From positions 1 to 64,000 of the IMG/VR virus record IMGVR_UViG_3300023174_000058: a stretch of 64,000 bases of DNA; one strand, 5' to 3'. Numbering within the stretch: position 1 is the first letter of the stretch; every line of letters starts with the position of its first letter. Shown piece after piece: positions 48,648-55,329 of this stretch. The DNA is from a virus. The position numbers and the translations under genes were made by a program. The notes under the pieces were generated by a model, which made no database searches, was not told the origin of the DNA, and saw only the letters and a program-made list of their open reading frames with translations.

Positions 48648-48850
48648 TTGTCCTCCTCCCAACCACCATAGGCACGGCCACGCTTCTTAAAATAAACAGC
48701 CGTGCGAGTACCAGCCTCAATCTCTAGCGCCTCAAACTCCCACTCAACATCGGCATAATAAGCCCGTCTCTCATCCAACAGCAGGAAGTGATGACTCTTG
48801 GGACTATTCTCAAACACCCAGACGCTACCAAGTATCGGCTTCGGGTTCAT
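48644..48850 (-). CDS. G-D-I family, - strand member 28, operon head (divergent)
   Basis: 68 aa from ATG 48850. KPILGSVWVFEN replaces the GDIW motif (G-S-V-W); HHFLLLDE and LEIEAGT fit the family. The KVA ending is lost. ATG is seven bases after the -10. Confidence 0.7.
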   Translation of the reverse strand: MNPKPILGSVWVFENSPKSHHFLLLDERRAYYADVEWEFEALEIEAGTRTAVYFKKRGRAYGGWEEDK

Positions 48851-48857
48851 GTTGGGG

Positions 48858-48886
48858 ATCATATCGGGGGAAGGGCTGGGTGTCAA
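48858..48886 (-). promoter_or_regulatory. Leaderless-type promoter for members 28-31
   Basis: TTGACA, 17-bp spacer, TATGAT, CCCCAAC, ATG on the - strand. Confidence 0.72.
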
Positions 48887-48896
48887 GGGGTATTTG

Positions 48897-48937
48897 CGGA
48901 GAGGGAGGGGCTAGCCCCACAGGCGGGCAAAAACCTA
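48897..48937. repeat. CTAG intergenic repeat 6
   Basis: Perfect core at 48907-48918; the T-tract side (- strand TTTTTG) is kept, the other flank is not. Confidence 0.82.
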
Positions 48938-49207
48938 AGCTACCCTGTGCCACTCATCAAGCTCAAAGTTCATGTGGATAAGACGCGTTTCGCCCGTTTC
49001 CAGTTTAAGCATTTGGAACGTCAGCCCATCATTAGGGAACCAACCCACAGTAGCGTCATCGCCATTTGGAGCTTCCACCAACACAAAGTGCCAAGTTTTA
49101 TATTCATCGCCATAGGGCACAGTCATGCTCCAGATGTCACCAACTTGGGGCATATCCTCATCGGGGATCTTCCAGAGTTCGCTATTAGGCTTCCGTCGCT
49201 TGCCCAT
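48935..49207 (-). CDS. G-D-I family, - strand member 34
   Basis: 90 aa from the second ATG of GGAGGCATGATG. An N-terminal extension (GKRRKPNSELWKIPDED) precedes MPQVGDIWSM; WHFVLVEA, LKLETGE, ends HRVA. Confidence 0.75.
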   Translation of the reverse strand: MGKRRKPNSELWKIPDEDMPQVGDIWSMTVPYGDEYKTWHFVLVEAPNGDDATVGWFPNDGLTFQMLKLETGETRLIHMNFELDEWHRVA

Positions 49208-49416
49208 CATGCCTCCTTGGTCCAGAAACCATTACTTCTATACCAGAAATATCCTAGAGTCTTTTCTCTGTTGTCTCCAAGCCCTTCTTTATTAAGAGCA
49301 AGAATAACAGTATCCCAGCCATCATGGTCTAAATCTGGTTCGATTTCAACGATAAGATAATAAAGTTTAACGCCGCTTAGATTATAACTCCAAATATCAC
49401 CACGCTGCGGTTCCAT
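49207..49416 (-). CDS. G-D-I family, - strand member 33
   Basis: 69 aa from Met 49416. EPQRGDIWSYNL, KLYYLIVEIE, LALNKEG, ends TKEA. AT-richer than its neighbours and closer in codon use to the + strand array. Confidence 0.76.
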   Translation of the reverse strand: MEPQRGDIWSYNLSGVKLYYLIVEIEPDLDHDGWDTVILALNKEGLGDNREKTLGYFWYRSNGFWTKEA

Positions 49417-49640
49417 TAGGCTACCTTCTTCCAGTATGGGTTGCCCGTCATATCGATGGTGTATAGCACAACGCACTCACAACGTCCAGTTTCCAAGTAC
49501 AAGAAATCAACAGACCAACGAGGATCCTCTGTCGGATGACGATAAATGTTAGTAATCAGCCAATGCTGGACGCGGTTGGCCTCAAAAATAGTGCTTGTGT
49601 CCTTGCGCCAAATGTCACCGACTTCCATCACCGTAGACAT
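49416..49640 (-). CDS. G-D-I family, - strand member 32, operon head
   Basis: 74 aa. VMEVGDIWRKDT, HWLITNIY, LYLETGR, ends KKVA. ATG lies six bases after the -10. Confidence 0.78.
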   Translation of the reverse strand: MSTVMEVGDIWRKDTSTIFEANRVQHWLITNIYRHPTEDPRWSVDFLYLETGRCECVVLYTIDMTGNPYWKKVA

Positions 49641-49646
49641 GGAGGG

Positions 49647-49675
49647 ATAATATCGGTGGTAGGCAGCGAAGTCAA
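49647..49675 (-). promoter_or_regulatory. Leaderless-type promoter for members 32-34
   Basis: TTGACT, 17-bp spacer, TATTAT, CCCTCC, ATG on the - strand. Confidence 0.74.
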
Positions 49676-49680
49676 GAGCA

Positions 49681-49730
49681 AATAAAATGGCTATGGAGGA
49701 GGGCTAGCCCCTCCCAGCCCACCTTTTATC
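49681..49730. repeat. CTAG intergenic repeat 7 (divergent site)
   Basis: Core AGGGCTAGCCCC at 49700-49711 with symmetric AATAAAA and TTTTAT flanks. It separates two divergent promoters, so no gene end lies next to it. Confidence 0.85.
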
Positions 49731-49734
49731 ATGC

Positions 49735-49763
49735 TTGACGGGTAGGAGAGGAAGGGGTACTAT
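49735..49763 (+). promoter_or_regulatory. Promoter
   Basis: TTGACG (49735-49740), 17-bp spacer, TACTAT (49758-49763), then GCAAGGAGGAGGG before the ATG at 49782. Confidence 0.75.
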
Positions 49764-49781
49764 GCAAGGAGGAGGGTTGCT

Positions 49782-49931
49782 ATGTGTGACCATATGGATA
49801 TGGAAACGGAAGTTACGGGGACGGTGGACTACTGGGAGGGGGACGAGTACCTTTGCAAGGATATTATTTCTTGCTCCTGTCCTGATTGCGGCTCCACTTT
49901 CTTGCTTGACGATCCTGCCGATCTGGAGTAA
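49782..49931 (+). CDS. Small Cys-rich acidic protein
   Basis: 49 aa with AGGAGGAGGG upstream. Acidic N-terminus (MCDHMDMETEVTGTVDYWEG) and a CSCPDCG zinc-finger-like end. The last codons contain the -35 and -10 of the following gene's promoter. Confidence 0.7.
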   Translation: MCDHMDMETEVTGTVDYWEGDEYLCKDIISCSCPDCGSTFLLDDPADLE

Positions 49932-49934
49932 GAT
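49906..49934 (+). promoter_or_regulatory. Promoter within the end of the 49-aa gene
   Basis: TTGACG (49906-49911), 17-bp spacer, TAAGAT (49929-49934). The leader contains GCCCC/GGGGC before AGATGGAGAAGG. Confidence 0.7.
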
Positions 49935-50003
49935 GCTTTTCATGGTTGGGACGGATGATCCTCCCACCAAAACCGCCCCAACGGGGCAGATGGAGAAGGC
50001 ACG

Positions 50004-50327
50004 ATGGCTACCTCTAACGAGATTCTGGCTGAGATCGCGTCGTACAGCGCTGCAAATGGGCGTCCTTGCCCTGCAAAGTACCTGACCGACAAGTTTGGTG
50101 CCGATGCTGCCGATCTTATCGTCTCTCTCAAGAAGGAGGGTAAGATCTACGGTCGCCGTGGTCGCACGGGCGGTCTTGTGAGCAACGAGGCATCCCCGCT
50201 GCCGCAGGTTGACTTTAACACCCCGCAGGTTGATGCGGGCAACGACCTTGCGGCTGAGTTCGCTGCCCTTGCTGCCAAGTTGGCGGCTGAGTCGGATGCG
50301 GGCGAAGTGGCTGCGACCGGCACCTAA
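50004..50327 (+). CDS. Hypothetical protein, winged-helix-like N-terminus
   Basis: 107 aa. EILAEIASYSAANGRPCPAKYLTDKFG then LIVSLKKEGKIYGRRGRTGG reads like a winged helix-turn-helix; the C-terminus is Ala-rich. May bind DNA. Monocistronic, with its own strong terminator. Confidence 0.72.
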   Translation: MATSNEILAEIASYSAANGRPCPAKYLTDKFGADAADLIVSLKKEGKIYGRRGRTGGLVSNEASPLPQVDFNTPQVDAGNDLAAEFAALAAKLAAESDAGEVAATGT

Positions 50328-50347
50328 AGTCTAACCTTGGAGCCTTG

Positions 50348-50373
50348 CGGCCCCCCGAAAGGGGGGCCGTTGT
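50348..50373 (+). terminator. Intrinsic terminator
   Basis: CGGCCCCCC/GGGGGGCCG with a GAAA tetraloop and TTGTT. Confidence 0.85.
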
Positions 50374-50420
50374 TCTATATGTGGAGTCTATCACATCCTG
50401 AACACATCGTCAAGCCCCGG

Positions 50421-50470
50421 AAAAAAGGCTAGACGACGGGGGCTAGCCCCTGCTGGAACACATTTTATTT
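50421..50470. repeat. CTAG intergenic repeat 8
   Basis: Perfect core at 50439-50450, AAAAAAGG and TTTTATTT flanks; promoter of the next gene follows at once. Confidence 0.87.
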
Positions 50471-50473
50471 CTC

Positions 50474-50502
50474 TTGCCACTAGCCCGAACAACGTGTATT
50501 GT
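50474..50502 (+). promoter_or_regulatory. Leaderless-type promoter
   Basis: TTGCCA (50474-50479), 17-bp spacer, TATTGT (50497-50502), CTCCCGC, then ATG 50510. Confidence 0.7.
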
Positions 50503-50509
50503 CTCCCGC

Positions 50510-50716
50510 ATGGAAAACACGATCAAGGTCGGCACCGTCGTCTACCACAAGAATCCTCAATCCAACCTTTTCAAGGGACCGGGCACAGTTACAAAGATTC
50601 AACATGATCCGATCTTTGGTGTTGACGCCTACACCGTTCTGTGGCAGAGTGCAGGGGATAGTTGGGTTCACTACCGATCCAGCATTGTGACGCTGGTCGA
50701 AAAGGAAAGCAAATAA
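50510..50716 (+). CDS. SH3-like small protein, distant G-D-I relative
   Basis: 68 aa. TIKVGTVVYHKN and GPGTVTKIQHD suggest a small beta-barrel like the G-D-I family, and it shares their leaderless start. It lacks the Asp of the motif and the KVA ending. Starts a four-gene operon. Confidence 0.68.
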   Translation: MENTIKVGTVVYHKNPQSNLFKGPGTVTKIQHDPIFGVDAYTVLWQSAGDSWVHYRSSIVTLVEKESK

Positions 50717-50717
50717 C

Positions 50718-50882
50718 ATGTCAAAGAGGATCATCGTTCTTTCGGACGGTACATGGGAAACGGTTGGCCCCGCACAAATCTTTACCATCACAGATGCAGC
50801 CCATGATATGCTGCTTGACGGTGGTGAGGTTCGCGACTTGAAACAGAATACCGATATTATTAGCACAGAGGAGATTGGCTAA
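50718..50882 (+). CDS. Small hypothetical protein
   Basis: 54 aa, one base after the preceding stop. KRIIVLSDGTWETVGPAQIF, then helix and EVRDLKQN. Stop overlaps the next ATG (TAATG). Not recognised. Confidence 0.68.
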   Translation: MSKRIIVLSDGTWETVGPAQIFTITDAAHDMLLDGGEVRDLKQNTDIISTEEIG

Positions 50883-51127
50883 TGCGAGTAAACTTTTATT
50901 TCACAGATAAGATTGATACCTATAAGATTGAAGCCGAAGTTTCAAAGAGTAACCGTGTCACCGTTCTAACCGTAGAGGATAGTTGGGGCTCGGACGTTGA
51001 CTTTGACGACTTTAGCGAGGACGAAAAGAAGGGCATTTATGCCAAGGCATATAGTGCTCGTGACTCGCTCGAACAGGCAGAGGAACCCGATTACGACGGC
51101 GACGAAGGGGAGGCCGCTTATGAGTAA
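50882..51127 (+). CDS. Hypothetical acidic protein
   Basis: 81 aa. Beta-rich first half, acidic C-terminus (EEPDYDGDEGEAAYE). Coupled to both neighbours. No family. Confidence 0.7.
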   Translation: MRVNFYFTDKIDTYKIEAEVSKSNRVTVLTVEDSWGSDVDFDDFSEDEKKGIYAKAYSARDSLEQAEEPDYDGDEGEAAYE

Positions 51128-51395
51128 GAAATACAAGAACATGACCGCGGAGGAAAAGATTGCCTACCGTGAGCAACGCCGCAAGGCACAAGAGGCAGAA
51201 ATGCCTACCGCCGAACTCGTTGCCAAGATGGAACGTAATGCCGCCATCCTGCTACGGCATTATCCACCGGCAGAGGCACGGCGGCAAATGGAAAACATTC
51301 TTACGCACGCTGTCTTTATGGATGAGTGTCATAGCGGTTTCTCCGAAGCGATCCTCGCTATGGGTGTAAAACTAGACGAACTTATCGACGGGTGA
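51120..51395 (+). CDS. Hypothetical helical protein
   Basis: 91 aa from ATG 51120, overlapping the preceding gene by 8 bp. SKKYKNMTAEEKIAYREQRR, helical throughout. Last gene before a CTAG repeat. Confidence 0.68.
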   Translation: MSKKYKNMTAEEKIAYREQRRKAQEAEMPTAELVAKMERNAAILLRHYPPAEARRQMENILTHAVFMDECHSGFSEAILAMGVKLDELIDG

Positions 51396-51414
51396 ACGTT
51401 CCCCCCTCCCGGCA

Positions 51415-51461
51415 GAAAAGGCTGGGATGCGGGGGCTAGCCCCTCCCATATCATATTTTTT
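51415..51461. repeat. CTAG intergenic repeat 9
   Basis: Perfect core at 51432-51443; the stem extends with TGGGA/TCCCA, and AAAA and TTTTTT flanks are present. Confidence 0.87.
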
Positions 51462-51544
51462 CTTCTGTACTGCGATGCGGTGATGCGATACATTCCCTTT
51501 TGTCCACAGGGGACACCGGCTCCAAGCGAGCCACCGGAGAGAAG

Positions 51545-51835
51545 ATGTCTGTTTGCCTTACTGCCAATCAGAAGAAGTACCTTTCCTATTACCAGAACTA
51601 CTTCGGTAAGCACGGTGAGTTTCCTAACACCGCTGATGCTGCTCGTTATTTTGGTAAGCCGTCCACGACGGTCCTTAATGTTATTGGTGCGATCTTTCTG
51701 AAGGGTGGTTTCACGGGTGGTAAGCCCCTGACCCGCAACCTGCTTGTGGCGCACGGCGAGAGCAAGCCTCTCAATATCAGGGCAACAAAGGCTAAGAAAA
51801 ACACGCAGCAGTCTAACGCTACGCTGCACGAGTAA
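51545..51835 (+). CDS. Hypothetical HTH-like protein
   Basis: 96 aa from ATG 51545 (CCGGAGAGAAG). LTANQKKYLSYYQNYFGKHG then PNTADAARYFGKPSTTVLNV resembles a helix-turn-helix like that of LexA's N-terminus. The leader folds GGCTC/GAGCC. Could regulate transcription. Confidence 0.68.
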   Translation: MSVCLTANQKKYLSYYQNYFGKHGEFPNTADAARYFGKPSTTVLNVIGAIFLKGGFTGGKPLTRNLLVAHGESKPLNIRATKAKKNTQQSNATLHE

Positions 51836-51853
51836 ACGGCTCCCCACCCACCA

Positions 51854-51900
51854 GAAAAGCGGTGGGCACGGGGGCTAGCCCCTCCACGCAAACATTTTAT
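51854..51900. repeat. CTAG intergenic repeat 10
   Basis: Perfect core at 51871-51882; AAAAG and TTTTAT flanks; the next promoter's TTGACC starts six bases later. Confidence 0.88.
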
Positions 51901-51905
51901 TCTGC

Positions 51906-51934
51906 TTGACCCACCCAGCGATCCCGCATATACT
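51906..51934 (+). promoter_or_regulatory. Promoter
   Basis: TTGACC, 17-bp spacer, TATACT (51929-51934). The leader contains CGGTC/GACCG around GAAG, then GATGGAGG. Confidence 0.75.
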
Positions 51935-51968
51935 GCCTTCACGGTCGAAGGACCGATGGAGGATGGGG

Positions 51969-52232
51969 ATGCTGCTCAAGGGCATGGATACCCGCAAGTT
52001 GTTCGCAGAGGTCGATGCAGCGGTCGGACTTGCACTCGCCAGCCGTCCTAGCAAGTTGGACGAGATTGATTGGGAGTGCTGGACGAAAGAGATGCTGGCA
52101 GAAGATGCTAGCAACGTCAACATGACGATTGAGATGGTCTGCGTCGAGTACGGTTGGACTGCCGATGCCTATAACCGCATCGTGCGCCGTATGCGCCGCA
52201 ATCGTCACACTCCCCCAGAAATGATGTATTGA
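51969..52232 (+). CDS. Hypothetical protein
   Basis: 87 aa; ATG 51969 fits the GGAGG (51958-51962) better than ATG 51963. Helical with an Arg-rich C-terminus (IVRRMRRNRH). The final codons contain the -35 of the next promoter. Confidence 0.7.
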   Translation: MLLKGMDTRKLFAEVDAAVGLALASRPSKLDEIDWECWTKEMLAEDASNVNMTIEMVCVEYGWTADAYNRIVRRMRRNRHTPPEMMY

Positions 52233-52257
52233 CAAGCGACACCATTACTGATAAAGT
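52229..52257 (+). promoter_or_regulatory. Promoter overlapping a stop codon
   Basis: TTGACA (52229-52234), 17-bp spacer, TAAAGT (52252-52257). The leader folds GCCC/GGGC, then AGAGGAGCAAGAGG. Confidence 0.75.
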
Positions 52258-52298
52258 CCGGTTCTACTAACCGCCCAGTAGGGCAGAGGAGCAAGAGG

Positions 52299-52490
52299 AT
52301 GAAGGTCAAGACTAGCAAGCGCAACCATGTGTACGTTATCCAGAAGAAGGAGGGGGGGCGGTGGGCCACCATCATTGATACAAACGGCCCCATCATCATC
52401 CGTACCCGTAGCCTTGCCCGCACCGTAAGCCGCGAGTATAAGAACCTTTCCAAGACCCCCCGTTCATTCCGCGTTAAGCGTCTCGCTTAA
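52299..52490 (+). CDS. Small basic protein
   Basis: 63 aa, beta-strand rich (HVYVIQKKEGGRWATI), C-terminus basic (SFRVKRLA). The pattern resembles small nucleic-acid-binding or anti-restriction-size proteins, but no family is recognised. Confidence 0.68.
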   Translation: MKVKTSKRNHVYVIQKKEGGRWATIIDTNGPIIIRTRSLARTVSREYKNLSKTPRSFRVKRLA

Positions 52491-52649
52491 TCCACAACCC
52501 CACACGGTATAGGACGCCCGCCTATGGCACGCCGCATCAAAACCCGCGACTATTCGATGCTCCAGATTATCACCGGAGCAACAAAGGCGGGCGTCCACCG
52601 TGATAATGCCAAACACGCAAGCCTGACCGCTTGCAGAGGAGAAAAAAAG

Positions 52650-52910
52650 ATGTTCGCTGCCCGCAAGAACCTTCGCCATGACCTCCAGATTGAGTGGACC
52701 CGTGACGCAGAACACGGTGGAGTCGAAGTGTTCGATGTGTATGGTGCCCGACTCCCGCAAGGCGGCTGGCATATCGTCCGCATGGACATCATCGACGAGG
52801 ATGGTATGCCCATCACCTTTAACACGATGAGTCTTTCGGAGGAGGAGCGTATTGCTATCGAGAACGCCCTCGAAGACGAGAGCGCAGGACTGTCGGCTAC
52901 CCGACACTAG
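52650..52910 (+). CDS. Hypothetical protein, start uncertain
   Basis: 86 aa from ATG 52650, chosen because a GCAAGC/GCTTGC leader hairpin and AGAGGAGA precede it exactly as for neighbouring genes. The frame stays open back to ATG 52524 (128 aa), preceded by a TATAGG -10-like site, so a longer product is possible. Acidic C-terminus. Confidence 0.62.
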   Translation: MFAARKNLRHDLQIEWTRDAEHGGVEVFDVYGARLPQGGWHIVRMDIIDEDGMPITFNTMSLSEEERIAIENALEDESAGLSATRH

Positions 52911-52930
52911 AGGGTGCCCCTCCGGTTGCC

Positions 52931-52980
52931 AAAAAAGGCGGCTGCGAGGGGGCTAGCCCCTGCCCCATGCCATTTTATTT
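52931..52980. repeat. CTAG intergenic repeat 11
   Basis: Perfect core at 52949-52960 with AAAAAAGG and TTTTATTT flanks. Confidence 0.88.
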
Positions 52981-52983
52981 TGC

Positions 52984-53012
52984 TTGCGCTTTCGGCGGTT
53001 CCCCCGTATAGT
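52984..53012 (+). promoter_or_regulatory. Promoter of GP88-like gene
   Basis: TTGCGC, 17-bp spacer, TATAGT (53007-53012). Confidence 0.72.
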
Positions 53013-53049
53013 CTACCCACGCTCGACGGTCGGGCGATGGGGTGCAACG

Positions 53050-53721
53050 GTGGCGAACGTCAAGCCTTACAACGGTAAATGGAATAAGAATAAGAAACTC
53101 CAAAAGACGCAGGGCACCGGCGCCTATAACATCATCGGTTTTGGCATCCCTGCCGATCACGATTTTACTGACGAAAACCTTGTCAAGCGTAACACCTGCC
53201 CCGGTGCGCTGGCTTGTCGCGCCGTGTGCTATGCTAAGCAGGGCGGTTATCTTTGGCCCGCTAGCATTGCGGCCCGTGCCCACAACCTCGCGCTTTCGCA
53301 AAACCCTAACTTCGTCGCGCTTATGATCGAGGATCTCGCCCGCTTCCGCAAGGTTGACACCGTGCGCGTGCATGATAGCGGGGACTTCTACTCGCAGGGC
53401 TACTTTGACGCATGGTGTTGGATTGCACGCGCCTTCCCTAACATTACCTTCTACGCCTACACCAAAAGCCTTGATCTCGACCTGTCGGGCGCACCAGATA
53501 ACTTCCGCGTGACGCAATCCCTCGGCGGCAAGTTTGACGGGCTTGTGAACCTTGGAAAGCCGCACTCCCGCATTTTCACCAGCCATGAGGACCGCACCCG
53601 CGCCGATTATGTTGACGGTAACTTGACGGATGCCTATGCAATCGAAGGGGAAACGCGCATCGGGCTTGTGTACCACGGGAACAAGGGCCTGACAGACGCT
53701 CAGAAAAAGTTCTTTCGCTAG
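53050..53721 (+). CDS. GP88-like phage protein (GTG start)
   Basis: 223 aa from GTG 53050. The pattern NTCPGALACRAVCYAKQGGY, then ARAHNLALS, RVHDSGDFYSQGYFDAW and FYAYTKS matches the GP88 family known from mycobacteriophages, which has three close Cys residues (CPGALACRAVC) that may bind a metal or Fe-S cluster. Biochemical role unknown. Confidence 0.82.
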   Translation: MANVKPYNGKWNKNKKLQKTQGTGAYNIIGFGIPADHDFTDENLVKRNTCPGALACRAVCYAKQGGYLWPASIAARAHNLALSQNPNFVALMIEDLARFRKVDTVRVHDSGDFYSQGYFDAWCWIARAFPNITFYAYTKSLDLDLSGAPDNFRVTQSLGGKFDGLVNLGKPHSRIFTSHEDRTRADYVDGNLTDAYAIEGETRIGLVYHGNKGLTDAQKKFFR

Positions 53722-53741
53722 AGTAATCCCCCGGACGCTGG

Positions 53742-53789
53742 AAAAAAGACCAGCCGAAGGGGGCTAGCCCCGCCCGCCACGGCTTTTAT
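53742..53789. repeat. CTAG intergenic repeat 12 (convergent site)
   Basis: Perfect core at 53760-53771, A- and T-tract flanks. Here + and - units converge, so it could terminate both. Confidence 0.88.
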
Positions 53790-53808
53790 CGCCGGGGGGC
53801 AGAGGCTG

Positions 53809-53988
53809 TTAAATCTCGGACATCGTGTAAGCAGCCGTCCAAACACCGGGGCGTTCACGCTCACCCTTGTCGCTGTCGTAGTTAAGGAACCGGGATTCAT
53901 TCATTGAATAAACGGTTTCAATGTCCCCGTCCGCATTAAACAATGCGCTGTATTCCATACCACCAAAGATAAAGTTTACTCGACGCAT
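53809..53988 (-). CDS. Small hypothetical protein
   Basis: 59 aa from Met 53988 (GGAGGAAGGGTA). RRVNFIFGGMEYSALFNADG, beta-rich. ATG overlaps the stop of the 30-aa membrane peptide gene (TAATG). Confidence 0.68.
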   Translation of the reverse strand: MRRVNFIFGGMEYSALFNADGDIETVYSMNESRFLNYDSDKGERERPGVWTAAYTMSEI

Positions 53989-54080
53989 TACCCTTCCTCC
54001 GAAGAAAGCCAGAAGCCAAGGAAAATAACCGAAACAAAAATGATAACGCCGCCGATTGCCGCAATGTCGCCGCCATACAT
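53988..54080 (-). CDS. 30-aa membrane microprotein
   Basis: Single hydrophobic helix: YGGDIAAIGGVIIFVSVIFL then GFWLSSEEG. AGGAGGATTTACC precedes the ATG and it is coupled to its neighbours by TAATG, which supports it being real. Could be a holin/antiholin-type or signalling peptide. Confidence 0.6.
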   Translation of the reverse strand: MYGGDIAAIGGVIIFVSVIFLGFWLSSEEG

Positions 54081-54091
54081 GGTAAATCCTC

Positions 54092-54325
54092 CTAGGCCTG
54101 AGCCAACGTTCCAGCCGCGATGAGCGTCTTGTATTCCATCGCCGCAAACACGATATCCTCCGCGATAAGATCCTTCAGTTTCTCAATGTCGCCGGGAGTC
54201 AGGTTGACGCGCTCGCCCATGCTGTCAATGACGCGGATATCGTCAAAATCCTTCGAGTCAGGGTTGACCGTGAAGTAGCAGTTAACGTCCCGACCATTTC
54301 GCTTGTAGATGATGAGGTTTTCCAT
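54092..54325 (-). CDS. Hypothetical protein
   Basis: 77 aa. ENLIIYKRNGRDVNCYFTV, then LTPGDIEKLKDLIAED. Ribosome site AAGAGGCAAC. Not recognised. Confidence 0.7.
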   Translation of the reverse strand: MENLIIYKRNGRDVNCYFTVNPDSKDFDDIRVIDSMGERVNLTPGDIEKLKDLIAEDIVFAAMEYKTLIAAGTLAQA

Positions 54326-54333
54326 GTTGCCTC

Positions 54334-54405
54334 TTAGCGCCCGCCAATGGGCAGAAGGGTGAGAGAAAGTGCGAGACTGATACTAATGCAAGCCAGTGCG
54401 ATCAT
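54334..54405 (-). CDS. 23-aa hydrophobic microprotein
   Basis: MIALACISISLALSLTLLP then IGGR. Starts by ATGA overlap with the preceding gene. Its short length limits certainty, but the coupling and membrane-only composition fit the 30-aa neighbour. Confidence 0.45.
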   Translation of the reverse strand: MIALACISISLALSLTLLPIGGR

Positions 54406-54587
54406 CGGGCCCCCTTTTCACAGAGAAGATACGCCTCCTCCGGGGAAATGTCAAGCCCCTTCCGCTTACCGGCCATGCAGGACATAACCTTAAAAGCGTG
54501 CTCGTCGTTGTTGTTCATAAGATCATAAACAACCGCGCCCCACGAAATAACGATCCACGCTGCAAACAAACCCGTCAGAATCTTCAT
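54402..54587 (-). CDS. Small membrane protein, operon head
   Basis: 61 aa from Met 54587 (TAGGAGGAAGGGCG). One N-terminal membrane segment (LTGLFAAWIVISWGAVV) and a soluble C-terminus with two Cys. Operon of several small membrane-associated proteins. Confidence 0.72.
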   Translation of the reverse strand: MKILTGLFAAWIVISWGAVVYDLMNNNDEHAFKVMSCMAGKRKGLDISPEEAYLLCEKGAR

Positions 54588-54607
54588 CGCCCTTCCTCCT
54601 AAAAAAG

Positions 54608-54636
54608 AAAGTATCACCGCCTCCCCCGGATAGCAA
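54608..54636 (-). promoter_or_regulatory. Promoter of the small membrane-protein operon
   Basis: TTGCTA, 17-bp spacer, TACTTT on the - strand. Confidence 0.68.
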
Positions 54637-54640
54637 AAAA

Positions 54641-54689
54641 ATAAAATGGTCCGTTGGGAGGGCTAGCCCCCCTTGCCTCGGCTTTTATT
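54641..54689. repeat. CTAG intergenic repeat 13
   Basis: Core AGGGCTAGCCCC at 54659-54670 with ATAAAA and TTTTATT flanks and a CGGC/GCCG pair enclosing the TTTTATT. Confidence 0.85.
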
Positions 54690-54746
54690 GCCGGGGCTGG
54701 GGTTTTGTCCGAAAGTAACCATTCTGTTCTCCGCCCCCCATAATAG

Positions 54747-54784
54747 GGAGCAGGCAGGAATCGAACCTGCTACCGGACAAACTT
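54747..54784 (-). pseudogene. tRNA 3' fragment (T-arm)
   Basis: A perfect T-arm GCAGG-TTCGATT-CCTGC plus an acceptor-like CTGCTCC strand follow the 48-aa gene on the - strand. No matching 5' half, anticodon arm or CCA is found, so it seems to be a tRNA remnant. Confidence 0.5.
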
Positions 54785-54931
54785 TTAGTAGGGTTCCAAC
54801 CGGAGGTTTTCGGCGCAGCAAATCATTTCGATGCCGCTCTTGAACCGGACAAGGGCGCACTTGTAGCCCGTTGAAATGATCTTTCCCAGACCGTACAAGT
54901 GGTGACGCACAATGTCATGGTCGCGCAGCAT
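54785..54931 (-). CDS. Small hypothetical protein
   Basis: 48 aa. LRDHDIVRHHLYGLGKIIST, then two adjacent Cys (MICCAENL). GGAGGA upstream; ATG overlaps the preceding stop (TAATG). A small beta-barrel (GLGKIIST ... CALVRFKSG) is possible. Confidence 0.66.
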   Translation of the reverse strand: MLRDHDIVRHHLYGLGKIISTGYKCALVRFKSGIEMICCAENLRLEPY

Positions 54932-55323
54932 TAGAGATCCTCCCCCTTCGTGTCCGCCTTGATATCACGGGCAAGGTCATCGGCGTTATAACGGTCAAAA
55001 ATATCGTCCGGGTAAAGGGTAAGCATCATGCAACGGATGGCAGGATCGGCGTTGGCTTCCTCGATCATGTCCCCGATAATCTTACGGTCGTGCTCACGGC
55101 TGTCCTCATCCTCCGGCGTCCAACCGGGGATGTGGAAATCGGCAGTAGCGTCGAGGAAGGTACGGTGCGCCGCTTCGGCATCCTTGTCCCGCGTGTCGGG
55201 GCGGTCATACAGTGCAGCCGCATGGAAAGAGCAAGCGGCATCCTCATCGCAGCCGCAAATCTCAGTGCCGGGGTGGGGGATCGTGTTCGCGCTCATCGCA
55301 TCGGCCTCCGTGGTGGGGAACAT
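54931..55323 (-). CDS. Hypothetical Asp-rich protein
   Basis: 130 aa from ATG 55323, six bases after TATACT (leaderless-type), or 121 aa from Met 55296 with GGAGG upstream. Contains CGCDEDAACSFH and an acidic helical rest. Coupled to the 48-aa gene. Confidence 0.68.
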   Translation of the reverse strand: MFPTTEADAMSANTIPHPGTEICGCDEDAACSFHAAALYDRPDTRDKDAEAAHRTFLDATADFHIPGWTPEDEDSREHDRKIIGDMIEEANADPAIRCMMLTLYPDDIFDRYNADDLARDIKADTKGEDL

Positions 55324-55329
55324 GGAGAG

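Noticed and set aside
54663-54860. 65-aa - strand frame over the tRNA fragment
   Set aside because: Passes through a T-arm and a CTAG repeat, with no ribosome site.
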